From: Bacteroidota bacterium
GTDB taxonomy: Bacteria; Bacteroidota; Bacteroidia; Flavobacteriales_F; PHOS-HE28
Assembly: GCA_023428865.1 (NCBI GenBank)
Contig: JAEYWT010000150.1
Span: 1 to 11,621 of the forward strand
DNA: 11,621 nt
Direction of reading: 5' to 3'
Shown: positions 6,046 through 11,621 of the stretch, piece after piece
How the letters are laid out: each line of letters starts with the position of its first letter
Position numbering within the stretch: the stretch's first letter is position 1
Program-made: the position numbers and the translations under genes
Notes under the pieces: generated by a model
What the model was told of the DNA's origin: nothing
Databases searched by the model: none
The model's input: the letters and a program-made list of their open reading frames with translations, nothing else

Positions 6046-7104
6046 TTACTCCTTCATTACCCGCACCTGTTCAGCCATGCGGGTGAAGACGATCAGGTAA
6101 GGACCTGCCGGAAGATCACCGAGATCCATGGCGGCATTGGCACGGAGCGTACCCGTGGCTTGCAAACGACCTTGTGCATCGAGCACCATGAACGGTTCGG
6201 CGGTCTTGAAGGCCGGCTCGAAGCGGACCAGCCCATCGGTGGGGTTCGGGTGAACGCGGGTGATGTAGGTACGTCGCTCGCTAAGGCCCACGGAACAATC
6301 TTCCACCGCCGCCAAGGTGATGGAATTCGAACCCGAATTGGGGATGCATACCCGCTGGTTCACCTCGTCGAAGTCGATATCGGCTGGGTTGTTCAATCCA
6401 GACACACCAAGATCCACCCCAGCACTGGTGAACGTTGGTTCGAACCGAGTGATCCGATCAGGGCTCCAAGAGGCCACGAGGAAATTACCTAGACAATCGA
6501 TCGTAACCCCATCGATGTTGCCTAAGCCAGTATTGGCAACGAGGGTCTGTGAAGCACCCGTGGTGCGGTCGAAGGCTTTGATCGCCGCATTGTTGCCCCA
6601 GAAGACCACCACCAACCGTTCCCCGATCGGATCCCAAATGATACCATTCGGAGTTCCATTGGTATTGCTCACCAGTACCGAAGAAGAAGCCGCCGTTACA
6701 TCCACCTTGTAGATCCTCCCGGCAGAAAAATCAGTTGCATAGAGGAACTCCCCGTCGGTGGTGATCCCGTTCATGAACGAGCCACCTAGGCTGATCTCGA
6801 ACTGGAGAGAAGCATCCTCCATGGAATACCCTTTGATGCCACCACCCACACAGGCATACAGAACACCGTTGAGCACCTCAAGGCCGTATGGTGCCGCACC
6901 CACATTAACGAAGGTCGTAACGGCGCCCATTTGATCGCGGCTGCGGATCAAGTGGCTACCGGTATTGCTCACGAAATAACGATCACCTAAAGGATCGTAC
7001 TCAACGCTTTCGGGGTTGGAGAATTGGGCATTACCGGTGAAGGAACAACCGAATAAAGCGGCCAGAAGAACGCTGCTCGTTCTGGCCAAGAGGGTCCGCT
7101 GCAT
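6046..7104 (-). CDS. Secreted beta-propeller (SMP-30/NHL-like) protein with T9SS sorting tail
   Basis: This is a 352-residue predicted exported protein. Residues 1-27 form a signal peptide with probable cleavage at GNAQ/FSNP; a Cys at 20 preceded by LFG is a weak lipobox alternative. Residues about 28-265 repeat a pattern of NGI/DGV turns, LY/YFV strands and Asp-rich loops (SVEYDPLGDRYFVSN, GITTDGEFLYATD, GIIWDPIGERLVVV, GVTIDCLGNFLVAS), as in SMP-30/gluconolactonase or NHL beta-propellers. Residues about 281-352 form a type A T9SS sorting domain: VHPNPTDG, a V-L-D-A-Q-G-R-L turn, L-x-x-L-P-A-G-P-Y-L-I-V and a basic C-terminus. The protein therefore should cross the outer membrane by T9SS and be released or surface-attached. 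No enzymatic residues can be assigned. The longer upstream ATG (to 7164) puts extra residues before the signal peptide and was rejected. Confidence 0.87.
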   Translation of the reverse strand: MQRTLLARTSSVLLAALFGCSFTGNAQFSNPESVEYDPLGDRYFVSNTGSHLIRSRDQMGAVTTFVNVGAAPYGLEVLNGVLYACVGGGIKGYSMEDASLQFEISLGGSFMNGITTDGEFLYATDFSAGRIYKVDVTAASSSVLVSNTNGTPNGIIWDPIGERLVVVFWGNNAAIKAFDRTTGASQTLVANTGLGNIDGVTIDCLGNFLVASWSPDRITRFEPTFTSAGVDLGVSGLNNPADIDFDEVNQRVCIPNSGSNSITLAAVEDCSVGLSERRTYITRVHPNPTDGLVRFEPAFKTAEPFMVLDAQGRLQATGTLRANAAMDLGDLPAGPYLIVFTRMAEQVRVMKE

Positions 7105-7247
7105 GGGACGGCAAGGTATTTGAGCGGCTGTATGCGAGGCAAGTAGAAGCAACGACCTTTCCACAGGTACCGGTTCACGAAGCTTGCATCGGTCCGATCG
7201 TGCCTCTGTCGGGAACCCTCAACTTGGCGGGAACATTCCAACCCAGT

Positions 7248-7292
7248 AGAAAGGAAAGCTTGACATTGGCGTGATCCAGGTCTTTCCTTTCT
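7248..7292. repeat. 11-bp perfect inverted repeat flanking a TTGACA
   Basis: AGAAAGGAAAG (7248-7258) is exactly complementary to CTTTCCTTTCT (7282-7292), with 23 bases between. The spacer starts near a TTGACA hexamer (7260-7265). It lies 28 bases before the apaG ATG, inside the 215-base divergent region 7105-7319, where I see nothing else firm. It could be an operator or a leader hairpin. It lacks a T-run after the second arm and so is not a convincing terminator for plus-strand transcripts. Confidence 0.5.
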
Positions 7293-7319
7293 GATCAACG
7301 GTTGGCCGAACTTTGTACC

Positions 7320-7706
7320 ATGAGCACGACGGTAACGCACGACATCGAAGTATCGGCACGCAGCCGTTACGAAGCGGTGCATAGCGACCCGAAGGTGGGC
7401 CGGTTCATTTTCAGCTATCGCATCACCATCACCAACCATGGTCGCGGCACGGTGCGTTTGCTCAGTCGCCATTGGTCCATCCGCGATAGCTTGGCTGCAC
7501 ACCGCACGGTGGATGGCCCGGGCGTGGTGGGCGAAACGCCAACACTCGAACCTGGCGGATCGTTCAGTTACAGCAGTGCCTGCGATCTACGCAGTGGGCA
7601 CGGCGCCATGCAAGGCACCTATCGCATGCTCCGGTTGAACGATCACACGGAGTTCGACGTGGTGATCCCCGAAATGCAGCTCCACTATCCCTTCTGTGCC
7701 AACTAG
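7320..7706 (+). CDS. apaG: ApaG domain protein
   Basis: A 128-residue protein, the normal ApaG length, predicted cytoplasmic with a single fibronectin-III-like beta-sandwich. Family marks are FIFSYRITITNHG (about 29-41), RLLSRHW (46-52), the glycine-rich GPGVVGETPTLEPG, SYSSACDLRSGHGAMQGTYRM, and a final acidic F-D-V-V-I-P strand. ApaG was linked genetically to cobalt/magnesium resistance in Salmonella; its molecular function is unsettled. ATG 7320 is chosen because family similarity starts just after it; a TTG at 7302 would add six unlikely residues. No gene close by suggests an operon: the next gene on the same strand begins 70 bases later, behind its own weak promoter match. The upstream inverted repeat at 7248-7292 might control it. 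Confidence 0.93.
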   Translation: MSTTVTHDIEVSARSRYEAVHSDPKVGRFIFSYRITITNHGRGTVRLLSRHWSIRDSLAAHRTVDGPGVVGETPTLEPGGSFSYSSACDLRSGHGAMQGTYRMLRLNDHTEFDVVIPEMQLHYPFCAN

Positions 7707-7735
7707 CGAACGCTGTTAAAACGCGTGAACGTCTT

Positions 7736-7766
7736 TTGAGCCTTACGGCTTAGAACGCTAGTTTCG
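7736..7766 (+). promoter_or_regulatory. Candidate promoter before the small exported protein
   Basis: TTG (7736-7738) and TAGTTTCG (7759-7766) are separated by 20 bases. The second matches five of six fixed bases of the Bacteroidota -7 element TAnnTTTG. The predicted start of transcription would lie only a few bases before ATG 7777, so either the leader is very short or the match is accidental. Confidence 0.25.
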
Positions 7767-7776
7767 CGCACCTCGC

Positions 7777-8103
7777 ATGCAAGCCATAACCACGCGGTCA
7801 CACGCCTCCGGACAGTATGCTGTCGTGGTGCGGTTGTTCGCCACATTCCTATGTTGGTGGTTGTTCTTGGCTCCGCAGGTAACCTATTCAACCTCGGTGG
7901 TCGCGTTCTGCACGGAACACGGCTGCAGCACGCCACCTGTGATGGAAGAAGAAGAGGTCTGCCACGTTGCGATTCCGCCGCGAGCCTCGGTGAACAACGC
8001 GCATGCATCACCAGAAGCGCATGAAGTGGCGCTTCCGCATTGGGAGGAACTACTGCTGCACACCTTGCACGGCGAAGTTCCGCACCCACCACCTTGGGCG
8101 TAA
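7777..8103 (+). CDS. Small Cys/His-rich exported or membrane-anchored protein
   Basis: A 108-residue protein of no family I can name. It starts with a basic segment and a hydrophobic stretch (about 15-34) containing CWWLFLAP, fitting a signal peptide or single membrane anchor. The rest, presumably periplasmic, is rich in possible metal ligands: Cys45, His48, Cys50, an acidic EEEE run, then Cys62-His63, and six more histidines between 76 and 103. The C-terminus is proline-rich. Small exported His/Cys-rich proteins are common beside metal transport genes in Bacteroidota. Here the next gene, 84 bases away, encodes a SulP transporter followed by a zinc-dependent carbonic anhydrase, so a metal-binding or accessory role is possible but unproven. 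ATG 7777 is the only reasonable start; a candidate promoter lies immediately upstream. Confidence 0.6.
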   Translation: MQAITTRSHASGQYAVVVRLFATFLCWWLFLAPQVTYSTSVVAFCTEHGCSTPPVMEEEEVCHVAIPPRASVNNAHASPEAHEVALPHWEELLLHTLHGEVPHPPPWA

Positions 8104-8132
8104 CGGAAAGTTCCGCTATTGGCGGTTGTCCT

Positions 8133-8155
8133 GGTGGAGCCTGAGCGCTCCTACC
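8133..8155 (+). other. Hairpin in the gap before the SulP gene
   Basis: GGTGGAGC (8133-8140) pairs with GCTCC-T-ACC (8147-8155) through eight pairs with one bulged T, around a 6-base loop. It is followed by CTTTC rather than a T-run. It may be a weak terminator for the small gene upstream or a leader structure of the SulP gene 33 bases downstream. Significance is uncertain. Confidence 0.3.
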
Positions 8156-8187
8156 CTTTCGTCCACGTCGTACCTTGTCCCTACTGA

Positions 8188-9780
8188 ATGAAGTCGTTCG
8201 TCTCTTTCGAGCATTGGAAGCAGGATCTGCCCGCCTCCGTCGTGGTATTCCTGGTGGCCATGCCCTTGTGCCTAGGCATTGCGCTGGCTTCTGGCGCGCC
8301 GTTGGTTTCGGGCCTGGTAGCCGGTGCGGTCGGTGGTATCGTGGTCGGCGCGATCAGCCGCTCTGGCCTTGGGGTCAGTGGTCCTGCGGCAGGTTTGGTG
8401 GCCATCGTGCTCACCGCCATCGCCGAGTTGGGCGGCTACGAGAAATTCCTGCTGGCGGTAGTGCTTGCCGGTGGTCTGCAACTATTGTTCGGTGCCTTGC
8501 GCGCAGGCATCATCGCTTACTACTTCCCCAACGCGGTGATCAAGGGCATGCTGGCGGGTATCGGCATCACCATCGTGATGAAACAGATACCGCATGCGGT
8601 GGGCTACGACGCCGACTACATGGGCGATGAGGCCTTCGAACAACCGGACCATCACAACACGTGGAGCGAACTGTTCTACATGACGGACGCGATCAACTAC
8701 GGTGCCATCATCATAACCGTGGTGTGTGTGCTGATGATGTTGATGTGGGAACGCCCTTGGGTGAAGAACAATAGCATCCTCAAGTTGATCCCCGGCCCCT
8801 TGCTAGCGGTGGTGATCGGCATGGTACTGGCGAAGGTCTTCGCAGGGATACCCTCGCTAGCCATCGGCCCCAGTCATTTCGTGGCCTTGCCGGACATCAA
8901 AGGCTTGGATGACCTGATGGTACCGGACTTCGGCGGGATCCTTTCCTGGCCGGTCTGGAAAGTGGCCATCACCATTGCAGTTGTGGCCAGCATAGAGACC
9001 TTGCTCAGTGTAGAAGCCACGGACAAGTTGGATCCCTACAACCGCACCACCCCTGCCAACCGCGAACTGGTTGCGCAGGGCACGGGCAACATCCTCAGTG
9101 GCCTGCTCGGTGGCTTGCCCCTGACCCAGGTGATCGTACGCAGTTCGGCGAACATCCAAGCAGGTGGCCGCACCAACCTATCGGCCATTACACATGGTGT
9201 CTTGCTGGTGCTTTCCGCGTTGTTACTGCCCGACCTGCTGCGCAGCATACCCTACGCCTGTTTGGCTGCGGTGTTGCTACTGGTGGGCTACAAGCTGGCC
9301 AAACCCTCGCAGTTCACTGCTATGTGGAAGACCGGCATCATGCAGTTCCTACCCTTCGTGGTAACGGTGCTCGGTGTCTATTTCATCGACTTGTTGTGGG
9401 GTGTTGGGCTGGGCTTGCTCGTTTCCATCGTCCATATCCTCTGGAAGAACTACCGGGTGCCCTACCACTTCGAACCGCATAAGTACCGCGCGGGCATGCC
9501 CATCCACATCCAACTGAGCGAGGATGTCACCTTCTTGAACAAGGCCGGCATAAAACGTACCTTGAACGAATTACCTAACGGGTGCCGGGTGGTCCTAGAC
9601 GCCAGCCGCACCTTGGACCTTGACCCGGATGTACGGGAGATCATCGACGATTTCCTCGATAGTGCGCCCGACCGCAACATCCACACCGAACTCATCGGCT
9701 ACGACACACCTGCACCGAAGACCTTGAGTGTAGGTGACCTGGCCACCGCCGTGCGCAAATTCGCCAGTAACGGCAAATAA
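8188..9780 (+). CDS. SulP family anion transporter, probable bicarbonate uptake
   Basis: An inner-membrane transporter of 530 residues. The N-terminal VSFEHWKQDLPASVVVFLVAMPLCLGIALASGAP is the SulP entry segment, followed by GVSGPAAGL (62-70) and the signature region around 268-330 (SIETLLSVEATDKLDPYNR and the following NREL, GGLPLTQVIVRSSAN, GGRT). About a dozen hydrophobic segments fill residues 15-418. The cytoplasmic C-terminus (about 438-505) has the shape of a STAS domain, with a degenerate L-D-A-S-R core. SulP proteins carry sulfate, bicarbonate and other anions. The carbonic anhydrase gene 39 bases downstream makes bicarbonate the best guess, as in known SulP-carbonic anhydrase pairs and fusions; sulfate cannot be excluded from sequence alone. 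ATG 8188 places the family start correctly. There are no sulfate-assimilation genes nearby. Confidence 0.93.
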   Translation: MKSFVSFEHWKQDLPASVVVFLVAMPLCLGIALASGAPLVSGLVAGAVGGIVVGAISRSGLGVSGPAAGLVAIVLTAIAELGGYEKFLLAVVLAGGLQLLFGALRAGIIAYYFPNAVIKGMLAGIGITIVMKQIPHAVGYDADYMGDEAFEQPDHHNTWSELFYMTDAINYGAIIITVVCVLMMLMWERPWVKNNSILKLIPGPLLAVVIGMVLAKVFAGIPSLAIGPSHFVALPDIKGLDDLMVPDFGGILSWPVWKVAITIAVVASIETLLSVEATDKLDPYNRTTPANRELVAQGTGNILSGLLGGLPLTQVIVRSSANIQAGGRTNLSAITHGVLLVLSALLLPDLLRSIPYACLAAVLLLVGYKLAKPSQFTAMWKTGIMQFLPFVVTVLGVYFIDLLWGVGLGLLVSIVHILWKNYRVPYHFEPHKYRAGMPIHIQLSEDVTFLNKAGIKRTLNELPNGCRVVLDASRTLDLDPDVREIIDDFLDSAPDRNIHTELIGYDTPAPKTLSVGDLATAVRKFASNGK

Positions 9781-9819
9781 GCGCAGCTCAACAACAGACC
9801 CTCAAGCTCTAACACGACC

Positions 9820-10455
9820 ATGGAATCCTACGAACAGCTTCTTCGCAACAACAAAGCATGGGCGGCCGACAAAGTGGCCCAAGACCCGAACTTCTTCTCT
9901 CGTCTGGTAGATGTTCAGCACCCCGAATTCCTGTGGATCGGCTGCAGCGATAGCCGGGTACCCGCCAACGAGGTAACCGGCACCCTACCTGGCCAGATCT
10001 TCGTACACCGCAACATCGCCAACATGGTGGTGAACACCGACCTGAACATGCTAAGCGTACTGGAATACGCCGTTAGTGTGCTCAAGGTGAAACACGTGAT
10101 CGTATGTGGCCACTACGGCTGCGGCGGTGTAAAGGCGGCCATGGGCAACCAGAGCATCGGGGTCATCGACACCTGGTTGCGGAACATCAAGACCGTTTAC
10201 CGTCTGCACAAGGGTGAAGTGAACGCCATTGCCAACGCCGATGCCCGTGTGGACCGCATGGTGGAGCTGAATGTGATCGAACAGGTACACAACCTCTCGA
10301 AGACCGCCATCATCCAGCGTGCCTGGGCGCAGCGCGGCGGACCTCACCTGCATGGTTGGGCGTACCGCCTGAGCGATGGCATCGTAAAACCCTTGGTGGA
10401 AGTGGCCGCTGGTTCCGAAATGGACCCGATCGACAAGTACGAGAACCTGGTATAA
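9820..10455 (+). CDS. can: Beta-class carbonic anhydrase
   Basis: A 211-residue cytoplasmic enzyme for reversible hydration of CO2 to bicarbonate. Zinc ligands are Cys42, His98 and Cys101, with the catalytic pair Asp44 and Arg46 in GCSDSRVP; these positions equal those in E. coli Can. HRNIAN (63-68) and VCGHYGCGGVKAA (95-107) complete the active site. The C-terminal half keeps the family's dimer features (D-T-W-L-R-N-I, N-V-I-E-Q-V-x-N-L, LHGWAY). It starts 39 bases after the SulP gene with no terminator between, so the two are probably cotranscribed, and a strong terminator follows its stop. The joint role would be to supply or trap bicarbonate for carboxylases or to adjust intracellular pH. 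Nothing is missing and the length is standard. Confidence 0.96.
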   Translation: MESYEQLLRNNKAWAADKVAQDPNFFSRLVDVQHPEFLWIGCSDSRVPANEVTGTLPGQIFVHRNIANMVVNTDLNMLSVLEYAVSVLKVKHVIVCGHYGCGGVKAAMGNQSIGVIDTWLRNIKTVYRLHKGEVNAIANADARVDRMVELNVIEQVHNLSKTAIIQRAWAQRGGPHLHGWAYRLSDGIVKPLVEVAAGSEMDPIDKYENLV

Positions 10456-10473
10456 CAACCCGGCATCACAAGG

Positions 10474-10510
10474 AAGAGCGCATGGCCAGGCTGTGCGCTC
10501 TTCTGCTTTT
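10474..10510 (+). terminator. Rho-independent terminator after carbonic anhydrase
   Basis: AAGAGCGCA (10474-10482) pairs perfectly with TGCGCTCTT (10494-10502) around an 11-base loop, and a T-rich tail CTGCTTTT follows (10503-10510). It starts 18 bases after the carbonic anhydrase stop and should end the SulP-carbonic anhydrase transcript before pruA. Confidence 0.75.
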
Positions 10511-10560
10511 CGGATTCGGCCCGTTGGCCGGTATCTTTACGGCCCAGCAATAGCCCACGC

Positions 10561-11621
10561 ATGTCCAACGCCACGTTCCAAGTCCCCTTCCCGAAGAACG
10601 AACCCGTATTGAGCTACGCCCCCGGAACGCCCGAGCGCAAAGCCTTGCAAGCCGAAGTGGACCGCCGGTTACGCACCCGGATCGATGCGCCCATGTGGAT
10701 AGCCGGGCATGCCATAGAGACCAAGGACCTGCGCAAGATGAGCCCACCGCACAAGCATGCGCACAACCTGGGTTCTTCGCACCACGGCGAAGCCAAACAC
10801 GTTCGCGCAGCCATCGACGCTGCCCTGAAGGCGAAGAACAACTGGGAGAACATGCCCTTCGAGGAGCGCGCTGCCATCTTCCTGAAAGCCGCGGACCTGT
10901 TGGCGGGCCCCTATCGCGCGCACATCAACGCGGCCACCATGCTGGCACAGGGAAAAAACGCTTACCAGGCCGAGATCGACAGCGCCTGTGAGCTGATCGA
11001 CTTCCTGCGCTTCAACGTACACTATGCCCAACAGATCTACCGCGACCAGCCGGTAAGCTCGCCCGGTGTGTGGAACAGGCTGGAATACCGCGCCCTGGAA
11101 GGCTTCGTATTCGCCCTTACCCCGTTCAACTTCACGGCCATCGCGGGTAACCTACCCACCAGCTGTGCGCTCATGGGCAACACCGTGGTGTGGAAATGCG
11201 CGGACAGCCAGTGCTACAGCGCACAGGTGCTCATGGAAGTGTTCATGGCGGCGGGGCTTCCTGCTGGTGTCATCAACCTGATCCACGTAAGCGGGACCGT
11301 AGCCGGTGATGTCATCTTCAAGCACAAGGACTTCGCCGGTATCCACTTCACCGGAAGCACTGGCGTATTCCGGCAGATCTGGAAGACGATCGGGGAAAAC
11401 CTACCGCTCTACCGCAGCTACCCGCGTATCGTTGGGGAGACCGGCGGAAAGGACTTCGTGATCGCCCACCCGAGTGCCGACCCGAAAGTGGTGGCCACTG
11501 CGTTGAGCCGAGGAGCGTTCGAGTTCCAAGGGCAGAAGTGCAGTGCGGCCAGCCGCGCGTACATACCCGAAAGCCTGTGGCCAGCGGTGAAGAAGGAACT
11601 ACTCGCCGACCTGTCCGAGAT
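10561..11621 (+). CDS. pruA: L-glutamate gamma-semialdehyde dehydrogenase (P5C dehydrogenase), partial
   Basis: The first 353 codons and one extra base of a family usually near 540 residues are present; the frame stays open to the window end. The enzyme oxidises glutamate gamma-semialdehyde to glutamate with NAD+, the second step of proline degradation. Visible motifs are NFTAIAGNLP in the cofactor domain, the glycine motif F-T-G-S-T-G, the catalytic general base Glu293 in GETGGKD and the nucleophile Cys327 in GQKCSAASR. The pattern matches the single-function P5C dehydrogenase subfamily, including human ALDH4A1, rather than bifunctional PutA. One deviation is WKC-A-D where most aldehyde dehydrogenases have a proline after the lysine (WKPS). 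ATG 10561 gives the expected N-terminus (FPKNEPVLSYAPGTPER). The gene lies behind the carbonic anhydrase terminator and so probably has its own promoter, which I could not identify. Confidence 0.95.
   Translation, partial: MSNATFQVPFPKNEPVLSYAPGTPERKALQAEVDRRLRTRIDAPMWIAGHAIETKDLRKMSPPHKHAHNLGSSHHGEAKHVRAAIDAALKAKNNWENMPFEERAAIFLKAADLLAGPYRAHINAATMLAQGKNAYQAEIDSACELIDFLRFNVHYAQQIYRDQPVSSPGVWNRLEYRALEGFVFALTPFNFTAIAGNLPTSCALMGNTVVWKCADSQCYSAQVLMEVFMAAGLPAGVINLIHVSGTVAGDVIFKHKDFAGIHFTGSTGVFRQIWKTIGENLPLYRSYPRIVGETGGKDFVIAHPSADPKVVATALSRGAFEFQGQKCSAASRAYIPESLWPAVKKELLADLSE

Noticed and set aside
6046..7104. Enzymatic gluconolactonase assignment
   Set aside because: Only the propeller-like repeat pattern is visible; metal-binding and catalytic residues of SMP-30 enzymes cannot be identified.
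10482..10553. 23-codon frame resembling a signal peptide between carbonic anhydrase and pruA
   Set aside because: Its beginning lies within the loop and stem of the terminator and it stops after 23 codons; the hydrophobic look comes from the T-rich tail.
10695..11281. Alternative frames inside pruA
   Set aside because: The frame from 10561 is continuous to the end and carries the active-site motifs; the others are shadows.

Overview
The window looks like a piece of a fairly GC-rich chromosome from the phylum Bacteroidota. The main reasons are a type IX secretion system (T9SS) plug protein, a separate predicted T9SS cargo protein with a C-terminal sorting tail, a bacillithiol glycosyltransferase (BshA) of the type found in this phylum, the general lack of Shine-Dalgarno sequences, and weak matches to the Bacteroidota promoter pattern (TTG, about 20 bases, TAnnTTTG). 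A flavobacterium-like environmental lineage is a reasonable guess, but this is inference. There are no insertion sequences, tRNAs, rRNAs or CRISPR arrays. Most of the window is ordinary housekeeping and accessory metabolism.

Layout: bases 1-375 hold a tandem repeat of about 175 bp (two full copies and the start of a third) with no credible gene. Each copy can fold into several hairpins with GAA loops, and differences between the copies preserve the pairing. Next come a family III CoA-transferase (420-1484, +) and, convergent with it, a compact minus-strand operon read from 3592 down to 1478: a membrane-anchored 2Fe-2S ferredoxin, bshA, and a two-helix membrane protein. Divergent from this operon is the T9SS plug gene (3657-5000, +), followed by an orphan ORF (5070-5531) and a J-domain/KTSC fusion (5582-6043). 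Convergent with the fusion is a secreted beta-propeller protein with a T9SS tail (7104-6046, -).

The right half is all plus strand: apaG, a small Cys/His-rich exported protein, a SulP anion transporter, a beta-class carbonic anhydrase with a clear terminator behind it, and the first two thirds of pruA, which runs off the right end.

Functional links: the SulP transporter and carbonic anhydrase (39 bp apart) probably form a bicarbonate/CO2 module, with the small Cys/His-rich protein as a possible third member. The ferredoxin and bshA share an operon that may join electron transfer and thiol redox balance. The T9SS plug and T9SS-tailed protein belong to the same export route. The least explained items are the structured tandem repeat, the stand-alone NqrF-like ferredoxin, the small metal-ligand-rich protein, and the hairpin touching the start codon of the J-domain/KTSC gene.
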